NCBI GenBank assembly: GCA_963789015.1
Contig: CAWBIU010000003.1
Location: 310,001 to 374,000, forward strand
DNA from: JAOPZW01 sp963789015
GTDB taxonomy: Bacteria > Actinomycetota > Thermoleophilia > Solirubrobacterales > Solirubrobacteraceae
Direction of reading: 5' to 3'
DNA length: 64,000 nucleotides
The notes below the pieces were generated by a model. It was not told where the DNA came from, did no database searches, and saw only the letters and a list, made by a program, of their open reading frames with translations. The position numbers were made by a program, and so were the translations under genes. How positions within the stretch are numbered: position 1 is the first letter of the stretch; each line of letters starts with the position of its first letter. This document shows positions 11,381 through 19,612 of this stretch, piece by piece.

Positions 11381-12445
11381 TTGTCCGGCCCGTCCACGCG
11401 AGCCGTTCACGCGGGGCTGCCCGCGGCCGCCCAGGGCGAGCCGTTCCTGCCCGGGCCCGTCTTCGCGGCGCCGTTCCACCTCGCCGGCGAGGTCGACAGC
11501 GCGTCCTTCACCTACAACCGCTACTCGAACCCGACGTGGGAGCGGCTGGAGTCCGCGCTGGGCGAGCTGGAGGACGGCGAGGCCGTCGTCTTCGCCTCGG
11601 GCATGGCCGCGGTCAGCGCCGTCGTCCTCGACGCGCTGCGCCCCGGCGACGTGCTCGTCGCCCCGTCGGACGCCTATCCGGGGATCCGCGAGCTCGCGCG
11701 CGACCAGCTCGAGCCGCGCGGGGTGGAGGTGCGGCTCGTGCCCACCGACGCCGCCGCGGTCCGCGAGGCGCTGCCCGGCGCCACGATGGTGTGGGTCGAG
11801 TCGCCTTCCAACCCGGGGCTGGCCGTCGTCGATCTCGCCTCGCTGGCGCAGGAGGTCCACGCGGCAGGGGCGCAGTTCGTCGTCGACAGCACGCTGGCCG
11901 GGCCGCTGCGCCAGCAGCCGCTGGCGCTCGGCGCCGACGTGTCGGTCGTGAGCGCGTCCAAGCACCTGACCGGCCACAGCGACATCGTGATGGGCTACGC
12001 CGCCGTCGCCGACCCGGCGCGGGCCGTGGCGCTGCGCACGTGGCGCTCGAGCGTCGGCGCGATCCCAGGGCCCTTCGAGGCCTGGCTCGCCCATCGCTCG
12101 CTGGCGACGCTGGCCGTTCGCCTGGAGCGCCAGGAGGCGACCGCCGCGGCGCTGGCGCAGACGCTGCGGGGCCGCGACGACGTCTCCGACGTGCGCTGGC
12201 CGGGCGTCGGGTCGGTGATCTGCTTCACGCTCGACGGCGCCGAGCGCGCGCAGCGGTTCCTCGGCGCGCTGCGGATCGTCTCCGAGTCGACGAGCTTCGG
12301 CGGCGTGCACTCCAATGCCGAGCGCCGCGCGCGCTGGGGCACGGACGCGGTGGCCGACGGCTGGATCCGGCTGAGCACCGGCATCGAGGACGCCGCCGAC
12401 GTGATCGGCGACGTCGTCGGCGCGCTCGACGCTTCGCGGGCGTGA
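11381..12445 (+). CDS. Cystathionine gamma-synthase/lyase-type PLP enzyme
   Basis: PLP-dependent trans-sulfuration enzyme of the Cys/Met metabolism family, about 354 residues. Family blocks: STRAVHAG at the N-terminus, YNRYSNPTWERLESALGELE, ASGMAAVSAV, WVESPSNPG, and SASKHLTGHSDIVMG with the PLP-binding Lys near residue 190. The TTG at 11381 is chosen because it places the STRAVHAG block at the very N-terminus; no Shine-Dalgarno is visible, and a start further upstream would run into the clpC terminator hairpin and clpC itself. The end overlaps the methyltransferase at GTGA. Synthase, lyase or methionine gamma-lyase cannot be separated here. Confidence 0.83.
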   Translation: MSGPSTRAVHAGLPAAAQGEPFLPGPVFAAPFHLAGEVDSASFTYNRYSNPTWERLESALGELEDGEAVVFASGMAAVSAVVLDALRPGDVLVAPSDAYPGIRELARDQLEPRGVEVRLVPTDAAAVREALPGATMVWVESPSNPGLAVVDLASLAQEVHAAGAQFVVDSTLAGPLRQQPLALGADVSVVSASKHLTGHSDIVMGYAAVADPARAVALRTWRSSVGAIPGPFEAWLAHRSLATLAVRLERQEATAAALAQTLRGRDDVSDVRWPGVGSVICFTLDGAERAQRFLGALRIVSESTSFGGVHSNAERRARWGTDAVADGWIRLSTGIEDAADVIGDVVGALDASRA

Positions 12446-13194
12446 CCTCCTCGAGCTGGGACGCAGCGACCTACGCGCGGGCCTCCGACGCCCAGGCGCG
12501 CTGGGCGGAGGTCGTCCTCGACCGCCTGCCGCTGCGCGGCGACGAGACCGTGCTCGACGCCGGCTGCGGCGCGGGCGGCGTGACGGCGCGCCTCGTCGAG
12601 CGCCTGCCGCACGGGCGCGTGATCGCCGTGGACGGCTCGCCGGAGATGGTCGAGCTGGCGCGCGAGACGCTCGGGCCGGGTGCGGATGTGCGCCTCGTCG
12701 ACCTGGTGGACCTCGAGCTCGACGAGCCGGTCGACGCGGTGTTCTCCAACGCCGTGTTCCACTGGATCGACGACCACGACCGGCTCTTCTCGCGCCTGTT
12801 CGCGGCGCTGCGGCCCGGCGGGCGGCTCGTCGCCCAGTGCGGCGGCGAGGGCAACCTCGCGCGCTTCCTGGGCTTGGCGGCGGAGGTCGGCGCGTCGGAG
12901 CCGTTCGCGCCGTGGCTGGCGGGCTTCGCGCCGCCGAAGCGCTTCGCGGACGCTTCCGGGACGGCGGGACGGCTGCACGCCGCCGGCTTCGAGGACGTCG
13001 ACGTCTGGCTCGAGCCGAGCGACGTGACCCCGGGCGATCCGGTGGGCTTCGTGAGCACCGCGCCGCTGCGGTGTCACCTGCAGCGCCTGCCCGCCGATCT
13101 GCACTCGGCGTTCGTGGATGAGGTGCTGGCGCGCTGTGGTTCGCCGGTGGTCCTCGATTTCCAACGGCTCAACGTGGACGCGCGGCGCCCATAG
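12442..13194 (+). CDS. SAM-dependent methyltransferase (trans-aconitate methyltransferase-like)
   Basis: 250-residue class I methyltransferase. SAM-binding motif I VLDAGCGAGGVTARL is near residue 36, the acidic VIAVDGSPEM of motif II near residue 60, and the AVFSNAVFHWIDDH block near residue 98 is typical of the trans-aconitate 2-methyltransferase group. The GTG start overlaps the stop of the upstream PLP enzyme, so the two are probably translated together; a link through sulfur/methyl metabolism is only inference. The substrate cannot be read from the sequence. Confidence 0.8.
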   Translation: MTSSSWDAATYARASDAQARWAEVVLDRLPLRGDETVLDAGCGAGGVTARLVERLPHGRVIAVDGSPEMVELARETLGPGADVRLVDLVDLELDEPVDAVFSNAVFHWIDDHDRLFSRLFAALRPGGRLVAQCGGEGNLARFLGLAAEVGASEPFAPWLAGFAPPKRFADASGTAGRLHAAGFEDVDVWLEPSDVTPGDPVGFVSTAPLRCHLQRLPADLHSAFVDEVLARCGSPVVLDFQRLNVDARRP

Positions 13195-13244
13195 GGCCCG
13201 CTTTCGGGGCGTCGAGGGGGGCGGATTCTCAGGCCCCGGCTGCT

Positions 13245-13263
13245 ACCCACGATATGCGTGGGT
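13245..13263 (+). promoter_or_regulatory. Inverted repeat placing the start codon in its loop
   Basis: ACCCACG and CGTGGGT (7-bp perfect arms) flank ATATG, whose last three bases are the ATG at 13254 of the DUF559 gene. The gene has no Shine-Dalgarno. The element could be an autoregulatory operator or an RNA hairpin that controls access to the start codon. Confidence 0.5.
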
Positions 13264-14129
13264 TTCCGCCGGGGGATGCGATCGAGCGGCTGGCATCGCG
13301 TCAGTACGGGGTGGTGTCTCGCGATCAGTTGGTCGCTCTGGGGCTGGATCGCGGTCGGATCGAGCGTGGTCTGGCGGCGGGGCGGTTGCTGCGCGTTCAT
13401 CGCGGCGTCTACTGCGTGGGTCACCGGGCGCCGCGCCGCGAGGCGCGCTGGTTGGCGGCGGTGCTGGCGTGCGGCGAGGGAGCGGTGCTCAGTCATCGCA
13501 GTGCCGGTGCGTTGTGGCAACTGCTCAACCACGACGGGATCCCCGACGTGACCACGCGGACCCATCGCCGGGTCCCCGGCGTGCGCACCCACGAATCGGC
13601 GCACACCGCTGATGTCACGATCCACCGGCGCATCCCGGTGACCACCCCCGCGCGCACGCTCGCCGACCTCGCCCACACCCTCACCCCGCAGGACCTCACC
13701 AGAGCGGTCAGAGAGGCCGAATTCAAGCGCCTGTTCCACCTCCCCTCGATGCTCGCCGTTCTCGACCACCGCCCCTCGAAGCAGCTCAGCCAGCTCCTGG
13801 CGGACCTCAACCCGACCCAGTCGCACCTCGAGGACCGCCTCCTCACCCTCTGCGCTCAGCAGGGCCTCCCAACTCCCCGCGCGCAGCAGCACGTGCAGGG
13901 ACGACGCGTGGACTTCCTCTGGCCCCAGCACCACCTGATCGTCGAAACCGACGGCTACGAGAGCCACGCCACCAGAAGCGCCTTCCAGCACGACCGCACC
14001 ACCACCAACCAGCTCCAACTCGCCGGCTACACCACCCTGCGCTTCACCCACGCCGACCTCACCCACCGTCCGGCGCACGTCGTGCAGCAGATCGCCCACG
14101 CGCTCGGCATGAAAGGCTCCAGGGCATGA
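13254..14129 (+). CDS. AbiEi-antitoxin-like N-terminus with DUF559 (Vsr-like) C-terminus
   Basis: 291 residues in two parts. Residues 1-75 resemble the winged-helix N-terminus of AbiEi-type antitoxins (SRQYGVVSRDQLVALGLDR, then LLRVHRGVYCVGH). Residues 195-290 look like a DUF559 very-short-patch-repair-type nuclease fold (VDFLWPQHHLIVETDGYESH with the D..E.D pattern, then FQHDRTTTNQLQLAGYTTLRFT). This architecture is widespread in actinobacteria and its function is not settled; an antitoxin, a regulator or a nuclease are all possible. No toxin gene is adjacent. The 5' third is less GC-rich than its neighbours, which hints at a different history. Stop and next start overlap at ATGA. Confidence 0.7.
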   Translation: MRGFPPGDAIERLASRQYGVVSRDQLVALGLDRGRIERGLAAGRLLRVHRGVYCVGHRAPRREARWLAAVLACGEGAVLSHRSAGALWQLLNHDGIPDVTTRTHRRVPGVRTHESAHTADVTIHRRIPVTTPARTLADLAHTLTPQDLTRAVREAEFKRLFHLPSMLAVLDHRPSKQLSQLLADLNPTQSHLEDRLLTLCAQQGLPTPRAQQHVQGRRVDFLWPQHHLIVETDGYESHATRSAFQHDRTTTNQLQLAGYTTLRFTHADLTHRPAHVVQQIAHALGMKGSRA

Positions 14130-14899
14130 CCTCGACGCTCAACGACCGCCGCGCCCTGATCACCGGCGCGGGCCGGGGCATCGGGCGCGAGGTCGCGCTC
14201 GCCCTCGCCGACGCCGGCTGCGACCTCGTCCTCGTCGCGCGCACGAAGGAGGCGCTCGACGCCGTCGCCGCCGACGCGCAGGAACGCGGCGCGACGGCGG
14301 CGGTCATCGCCTGCGACCTCGCCGACCCGGAGCAGGTCGGGCGCGCCGTGGCGGAGGCCGGGCCGGTCGACATCCTGGTCAACAACGCCGCGATCGTCGG
14401 GCCCGCGGGCGCGACCGCCACCGTCGACCTCGAGGAGTGGCGCCGCACGCTCGACATCAACCTCGTCGGCGCGCTCGCCTTCATCCAGGGCACGGTGCCG
14501 GGCATGCTCGAGCGCGGCTGGGGCCGCGTCCTGAACGTCTCGACCGGCGGCGCGCTCGCCCCCGGGATGCCCGAGGCCAACGCCTACTCGGTGAGCAAAG
14601 CGGCGCTGGACATGCTCACCCTGAACCTCGCCGACGAGCTCGAGGGCACGGGCGTGACCGTGAACCTCGTCCGGCCGGGCACGACCGACACCGACATGCA
14701 GGTCGACGTGCGCACGCGGCCTGTCGAGGTCGCCGGCGAGCGCCTGATCTCCATGTTCCGCAACTTCCACGAGAACGGCCGCCTGCACAGTCCGGAGCTG
14801 CCGGCGAAGCTGATCGTCACCCTCCTGGCCGGCGACACCACCGGCGAGGCCGTCAACATCTACGACGAGCGCGGCCAGGAGCTCCTGCAGGCGAGCTGA
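14126..14899 (+). CDS. Short-chain dehydrogenase/reductase
   Basis: 257-residue classical SDR. Cofactor motif TGAGRGIG near residue 14, NNAA near residue 88, catalytic Ser in VSTGGAL near residue 140, and YSVSK near residue 154 supplying Tyr and Lys. The sequence fits the 3-oxoacyl-ACP reductase-like branch, but the substrate is unknown. Start overlaps the DUF559 stop (ATGA), so both are probably on one mRNA despite no obvious functional link. Confidence 0.86.
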   Translation: MTSTLNDRRALITGAGRGIGREVALALADAGCDLVLVARTKEALDAVAADAQERGATAAVIACDLADPEQVGRAVAEAGPVDILVNNAAIVGPAGATATVDLEEWRRTLDINLVGALAFIQGTVPGMLERGWGRVLNVSTGGALAPGMPEANAYSVSKAALDMLTLNLADELEGTGVTVNLVRPGTTDTDMQVDVRTRPVEVAGERLISMFRNFHENGRLHSPELPAKLIVTLLAGDTTGEAVNIYDERGQELLQAS

Positions 14900-14939
14900 G
14901 GGGGGCGAAGCCGACCGGCCCGCCGCCTAGTCTCGGCAG

Positions 14940-16289
14940 GTGGCAAAGACGGCGACGATCTTCAGCTGCTCCGCCTGCGGAGCCACGAGCCCGAAGTGGC
15001 ACGGGCGCTGCCCGGGCTGCGGCGAGTGGAACACGCTCGTCGAGGAGCGGGCGCCGCGCGCGCGACCCGCCGCCGGGCGACCCGCCGTCGCCGGCCCCGC
15101 CGTCCGCCCCGTCCGCCTGCGCGACGTGGCCGCCGAGCGCCTGCCGCGCCTGCTCACGAACATCGGCGAGTTCGACCGCGTCCTCGGCGGTGGGCTCGTC
15201 CCCGGCTCGCTCGTCCTGCTCGGCGGCTCGCCCGGCATCGGCAAGTCGACGCTGACGAACATGGCTCTCGGCAACCTCGCCGCGGCCGGCCGCAGCACGC
15301 TCTACGTCTCCGGCGAGGAGTCCGCCGCCCAGATCCGGCTGCGCGCGGAGCGCCTCGGCGCCGCCGCGCTCGACGTCCCCGTGCTCGCCGAGACGGACCT
15401 CGACAGCGTCCTCGCCACGCTCGAGGCCGAGCGCCCCGACGCCTGCGTCATCGACTCCGTGCAGACGCTGAGCAGCGCCGCGCTCGAGAGCGCGCCCGGG
15501 ACCGTCGGCCAGGTCCGCGAGGTCGCCACGCGGATCGCCGCGGTGGCCAAGCGCTCGGGCACCGCCGTGCTGCTCGTCGGCCACGTCACCAAGGAGGGCG
15601 CGCTCGCCGGCCCGCGCGTGCTCGAGCACCTCGTCGACTGCGTGCTGCAGTTCGAGGGCGAGCGCGAACGCACCTACCGCACGCTGCGCGCCCTGAAGAA
15701 CCGCTTCGGGTCGACGAACGACGTCGGCGTCTTCGAGATGCGCCAGTCCGGTCTGGCCGAGGTGCTGGACGCCAGCGCGCGCTTCGTCGGCGAGGCCACG
15801 CGCGCGCCGGGCAGCGTCGTGCTCGCCGCCATGGAGGGCTCGCGGCCACTGCTCGTCGAGGTCCAGGCGCTCGTCTCGCCGAGCGAGCTCGTGCCCCCGC
15901 GCCGCGTCTGCACCGGGTTGGATCGCAACCGCCTGGCGCTCGTCCTCGCCGTGCTCGCGCGTCACGCCGGGGTTGGCGTGGGAGCGGCCGACGTCTTCGT
16001 CAACGTCGTCGGAGGCGTGCGGATCGACGAACCCGGCGCGGACCTCGCCATCGCGCTCGCCGTGGCCGGCGCGGCGCGCGGCGTCGCCACCGAGCCCGCT
16101 CCACTGGCGTGTTTCGGCGAGGTCGGGCTGACCGGCGAGCTCCGATCCGTCGCCCACCCGGACCGCCGCGCCGAGGAGGCGGCCAAGTTCGGGCTGCGGG
16201 AGGTGGTGTCGCCCGCGTCGGCGAGCACGCTCCGCAGCGCGGTGCGCGCGGCGCTGGGCGGTCAGGACGGGGCGCGGAAGGCAGCCTGA
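14940..16289 (+). CDS. radA: DNA repair protein RadA
   Basis: 449-residue RecA/Lon-like ATPase that promotes branch migration in recombination. N-terminal zinc finger CSACGATSPKWHGRCPGCGEW (four Cys, residues 10-30), Walker A GGSPGIGKST near residue 98, the RadA-specific KNRFG near residue 255, and a C-terminal Lon-protease-like domain (about 280-445). GTG start at 14940. TAGTCT at 14928-14933 ends 6 bases before the start and no Shine-Dalgarno is seen, so a leaderless transcript is likely. Next to disA, as in Bacillus and mycobacteria. Confidence 0.96.
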   Translation: MAKTATIFSCSACGATSPKWHGRCPGCGEWNTLVEERAPRARPAAGRPAVAGPAVRPVRLRDVAAERLPRLLTNIGEFDRVLGGGLVPGSLVLLGGSPGIGKSTLTNMALGNLAAAGRSTLYVSGEESAAQIRLRAERLGAAALDVPVLAETDLDSVLATLEAERPDACVIDSVQTLSSAALESAPGTVGQVREVATRIAAVAKRSGTAVLLVGHVTKEGALAGPRVLEHLVDCVLQFEGERERTYRTLRALKNRFGSTNDVGVFEMRQSGLAEVLDASARFVGEATRAPGSVVLAAMEGSRPLLVEVQALVSPSELVPPRRVCTGLDRNRLALVLAVLARHAGVGVGAADVFVNVVGGVRIDEPGADLAIALAVAGAARGVATEPAPLACFGEVGLTGELRSVAHPDRRAEEAAKFGLREVVSPASASTLRSAVRAALGGQDGARKAA

Positions 16290-16303
16290 CGCAGGCGATC
16301 AGG

Positions 16304-16333
16304 GATAAACCGCCGATAAACCCTTGCTAGAAT
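16304..16333 (+). promoter_or_regulatory. disA promoter with 11-bp-spaced direct repeat
   Basis: TAGAAT at 16328-16333 ends 8 bases before the disA ATG and is a good -10 box for a leaderless mRNA. Upstream, GATAAAC occurs at 16304-16310 and again at 16315-16321, one helical turn apart, where a -35 box would be expected. This could be an activator site; there is no recognisable -35 hexamer. Confidence 0.45.
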
Positions 16334-16341
16334 GGGCATTC

Positions 16342-17454
16342 ATGGCGCAGCGTCCCGGGGATGAGCTCGCAGAGCTCGATAGCCGCCAAGAGCCCCGGCT
16401 TGTCAAGGCATTGGAGATGGTCGCGCCCGGTACCGCGCTGCGCGAGGGGATCGACAACATCCTCCACGCACGCACGGGAGGGCTGCTTGTCATCGGCGAT
16501 CTCGACGAGCTGAGCTTCCTGTTCTCGGGCGGCATCAAGCTCGACATCGACTACAGCCCGGCGTTGCTCTACCAGGTGGCGAAGATGGACGGCGCGCTCG
16601 TGCTCAACACGAACGCGACGAAGATCGGCCAGGCCAACGTCCAGCTCATGCCCGACCCGACGATCCTGTCGCTCGAGACGGGCACCCGTCACCGCACGGC
16701 CGAGCGCGTCTCCAAGCAGACGGACGCGCTCGTCATCGCGATCTCGCAGCGCCGCGAGGTCGTCTCGCTGTACGTCGACGGCGCGAAGTACATCCTCGAG
16801 GACATCCCCGTCGTGCTGGCCAAGGCCAACCAGGCGCTGGCCACGCTCGACAAGTACCGCACCCGCCTCGATCAGGTCTCGACGCGCCTCACGGCGCTCG
16901 AGTTCGAGGGCGGCGCGACCCTGCACGACGTCCTCACCGTCCTCCAGCGCTCCGAGCTCGTGACCCGCATGGCCGTGGAGATCGAGCGCTACATCGTCGA
17001 GCTGGGCACCGAGGGGCGCCTGATCGAGATGCAGCTCGAGGAGACGATGGTCGGCACCGCCGCCGACAAGGCCGCGCTCGTGCACGACTACCTCGCCCAG
17101 GACAGCGACGAGGCCTTCGCCTCGGCGCTCGAGCAGATCGGGCGCCTGCCCCACCAGGACCTCCTCGACTTCGGCCGGCTCGCCGAGCTGCTGGGCTACG
17201 ACCGCAAGGTCAACACGCTCGACTATCCCGTCTCGCCGCGCGGTTACCGGATCCTCGGGCGGATCCCGCGGCTTCCCAAGCTCGTGGTGCAGCAGATCGT
17301 CCACGAGTTCGGCGGGCTGGACGAGATGCTCGCCGCCACCGACGCCGAGCTGGAGACCGTCGAGGGCGTCGGTGAGATCCGCGCCAAGGACATTCGTGAG
17401 GGTCTGCGCCGCCTGCAGGAGATCAACCTGGTCGACCGCTACCTGCAGACCTGA
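16342..17454 (+). CDS. disA: Diadenylate cyclase DisA
   Basis: Synthesises c-di-AMP and scans DNA for branched structures. 370 residues from the ATG at 16342. The N-terminal DAC domain has the catalytic DGA (KMDGALVLN, near residue 78) and RHR (GTRHRTAE, near residue 112). A central helical linker is followed by a C-terminal helix-hairpin-helix DNA-binding domain (EGVGEIRAKDIREGL near residue 345). The upstream TTG at 16324 is rejected because it would put the -10 hexamer inside the gene. Lies 52 bases after radA; its stop overlaps the carD ATG. Confidence 0.96.
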   Translation: MAQRPGDELAELDSRQEPRLVKALEMVAPGTALREGIDNILHARTGGLLVIGDLDELSFLFSGGIKLDIDYSPALLYQVAKMDGALVLNTNATKIGQANVQLMPDPTILSLETGTRHRTAERVSKQTDALVIAISQRREVVSLYVDGAKYILEDIPVVLAKANQALATLDKYRTRLDQVSTRLTALEFEGGATLHDVLTVLQRSELVTRMAVEIERYIVELGTEGRLIEMQLEETMVGTAADKAALVHDYLAQDSDEAFASALEQIGRLPHQDLLDFGRLAELLGYDRKVNTLDYPVSPRGYRILGRIPRLPKLVVQQIVHEFGGLDEMLAATDAELETVEGVGEIRAKDIREGLRRLQEINLVDRYLQT

Positions 17455-18089
17455 TGACCGACTTCGACCCACCCCCCTCGCCCCGCGGCCCCCGTGCGGG
17501 TGACGATCCAAGGAGGATGACCATTCCGGAAGCAGCGGAAGCAGAGAAGCTCGTGGAGGACCTCGAGGTCGCCGCAGAGCACATCGAGTTCGAGTGCGGC
17601 GACAACGTCGTGTACCCCCATCACGGGGCAGGCAAGGTCCTCAAGAAGGAACTGCGCAAGATGTTCGGGGAGGAGCGGGAGTACCTCACCATCAAGATCC
17701 TCCACAACGACATGACGGTCATGGTCCCGTGTGAGAACGCGGCCGTCGCCGGACTGCGGCGCGTGATCGACGAGGAGACCGTGCAGAAGGTGCTCGCCGT
17801 CCTCCAGGACGACGTGTCCGAGATGCCCAAGAACTGGAACCGCCGGTTCAAGCACAACCGCGACAAGATCAAGACCGGCGACATCTACGAGCTCGCCGAG
17901 GTGGTCCGCAACCTGGCCATCCGCGAGCATCACAAGGGCCTCTCCACGGGCGAGAAGCAGATGTTCACCCGCGCGAAGAAGATCCTCGCGTCGGAGCTCA
18001 TGTACGCGCTGGAGATGGACGAGGAGGGCGCCGAGCAGCATCTGGACAACCTCCTCGCCGAGTCGGCGGGCGCGAAGACCCCCGCCTAG
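17454..18089 (+). CDS. carD: CarD-family RNA polymerase-binding regulator
   Basis: Binds the RNA polymerase beta lobe and stabilises open promoter complexes. The RID domain begins with GDNVVYPHHGAG, followed by LTIKILHNDMTVMVP and the C-terminal helical DNA-binding part up to LDNLLAE. The start is uncertain. The ATG at 17454 overlaps the disA stop and gives 211 residues, with a Pro-rich first 20. A perfect AAGGAGG at 17510-17516 directly abuts the ATG at 17517 (190 residues) and is ideally spaced, 6 bases, from an in-frame ATT at 17523. The conserved domain only begins near 17600, so all choices keep it intact. Confidence 0.9.
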   Translation: MTDFDPPPSPRGPRAGDDPRRMTIPEAAEAEKLVEDLEVAAEHIEFECGDNVVYPHHGAGKVLKKELRKMFGEEREYLTIKILHNDMTVMVPCENAAVAGLRRVIDEETVQKVLAVLQDDVSEMPKNWNRRFKHNRDKIKTGDIYELAEVVRNLAIREHHKGLSTGEKQMFTRAKKILASELMYALEMDEEGAEQHLDNLLAESAGAKTPA

Positions 18090-18099
18090 GCGACATTCC

Positions 18100-18757
18100 G
18101 TGGCGGTCGCGCTGATCGTGGCCGCCGGACGTGGCGAACGCCTTGGGTCGGGAGAACCCAAGGCGTTCGTCATTCTCGGGGGCCGTCCGATGATCTCCTG
18201 GAGCATCGACGCCCTCTCCGCGGTCGACGAGATCGAGCGGATCGTCGTCGCCCTGCCGCCCGGCGTGCACGCCCCGGCGGGGACGCTCGGCGTCCCCGGC
18301 GGCGAGACGCGCTCGGCCTCGGTGCGCGCCGCCCTGCACGCCGCGGGCGACACCGACGTCGTCGTCGTCCACGACGCCGCGCGCCCGCTCGCCACTCCGG
18401 CGCTCGTGCGCGACTGCCTCGACACGCTCGCGGCGCACGACTGCGACGCGGCGATCGCCGCCGCGCCGGTCACCGACACGATCAAGGAGTCGCGCGGCGG
18501 AGGAGGTCGTGCGGACGCTCGACCGCTCCGCCCTGTGGGCCGTGCAGACCCCGCAGGCGTTCACGCGCGACGCCCTCGAGCGCGCCCTGGACTGCAGCGA
18601 CGAGGAGCTCACCGCCGCCACCGACGACGCCTCGCTCGTCGAGGCCGCCGGCGGGACCGTGCGGCTCGTGCGCGCCCCCCGCGAGAACCTGAAGGTCACC
18701 ACGCCACTCGACCTGCGCGTCGCCGAGCTCCTGCTCGCCGAGCGCACGCCCGCCTGA
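18100..18757 (+). CDS. ispD: 2-C-methyl-D-erythritol 4-phosphate cytidylyltransferase IspD, frameshifted
   Basis: CTP-dependent step of the MEP isoprenoid pathway. The first frame gives VALIVAAGRGERLG (nucleotide-binding loop), VVVVHDAARPL and PVTDTIKES, then becomes nonsense at about 18491-18499. One base later in frame the sequence resumes as EEVVRTLDRSALWAVQTPQAF and ends AELLLAERTPA at 18757. Removing one base would give about 218 residues, the normal length. As ispF lies downstream and no other isoprenoid route is visible, an extra base in the assembly is more likely than a dead gene. Start at 18100 is GTG; no RBS is obvious. Cotranscription with carD is likely. Confidence 0.85.
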
Positions 18758-18775
18758 CCTCGCCGAGAGGACCAC

Positions 18776-19612
18776 GTGCTCACCGACCTCCACGTCCACC
18801 TGCGCCCCGACGACATCGACGAGACGCCCGCCGAGCGGTTCTTCACGCCCGGGAACGCCGAGCGCTACCGCGAGGCGGCGTCCGAGCGCGGGATCGAGGA
18901 GCTCGGCGTCAGCGAGCACGTCTACCGCTTCACCCAGGCGCTCGACGTCTGGCAGCACGAGCTGTGGCGCGAGTGCGCGCGCGACGACCTCGACGCCTAC
19001 TGCGCGTTCGTGCGCGAGGAGACCGACCTCAAGCTCGGCATCGAGGCCGACTTCATCCCCGGCCGCGAGGACCGCATGGCCGAGCTGCTCGAGGGCCGCG
19101 ACTGGGACTACGTCATCGGCTCGATCCACTTCCTCGGCGACCGCGCGCTGGACTACGACCGCTACGACGTGTGGACGACCGGCGAGTCGCCCGACCGCGT
19201 CTGGCGGCGCTACTTCGAGTGGCTCGGCGAGGCGGCGATGAGCGGGCTCTTCGACATCCTCGCCCACCCCGACCTCGTCAAGCACTGGGGTCGCGAGCGT
19301 CCGTGGCCGAGCCGCGACCTGCGCTACTTCTACGAGCACGCGATGGACGGCATCGCGGAGTCCAACATCGCCGTCGAGGTGTCGACGGCGGGCCTGCGCA
19401 AGCCGGTCGGCGAGATCTACCCGTCGCGCGACTTCCTGGAGATGGTGCTCGACGCGGGCAACCCGATCGCGCTCTCCAGCGACGCCCACGTCCCCGGCCA
19501 GCTCGGGTACGGCTACGACCGGGCGCTCGAGCTGCTCGACGAGCTGGGCGTGACGGAGGTCAGCGTGTTCGAGCGCCGCGAGCGCCGGCTCGAGCCGCTC
19601 GGCGCGCCGTGA
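18776..19612 (+). CDS. PHP-domain phosphatase (histidinol-phosphatase-like)
   Basis: 278-residue PHP metal-dependent phosphoesterase. Metal ligands typical of the family are seen: DLHVHL at the N-terminus, SEHVYRF near residue 45, EADFIPG near residue 83, GSIHFLGD near residue 105, the AHPDLVKHWG block near residue 160 and SSDAHVPGQLG near residue 225. It resembles HisK-type histidinol phosphatases, but no other his gene is nearby, so the substrate is open. GTG start with GAGAGG six bases upstream; the stop overlaps the ispF start (GTGA). Insertion of this gene between ispD and ispF is unusual. Confidence 0.85.
   Translation: MLTDLHVHLRPDDIDETPAERFFTPGNAERYREAASERGIEELGVSEHVYRFTQALDVWQHELWRECARDDLDAYCAFVREETDLKLGIEADFIPGREDRMAELLEGRDWDYVIGSIHFLGDRALDYDRYDVWTTGESPDRVWRRYFEWLGEAAMSGLFDILAHPDLVKHWGRERPWPSRDLRYFYEHAMDGIAESNIAVEVSTAGLRKPVGEIYPSRDFLEMVLDAGNPIALSSDAHVPGQLGYGYDRALELLDELGVTEVSVFERRERRLEPLGAP

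Noticed and set aside
13254..14899. DUF559 gene and SDR as a toxin-antitoxin pair
   Set aside because: The genes overlap by four bases, but the SDR has complete catalytic motifs and no toxin-like feature; overlap alone is common in this window.
16312..16319. GCCGATAA upstream of disA, identical to the FliA/WhiG -10 element
   Set aside because: No TAAA-type -35 is found about 15 bases upstream, and a better-placed TAGAAT exists before the ATG.
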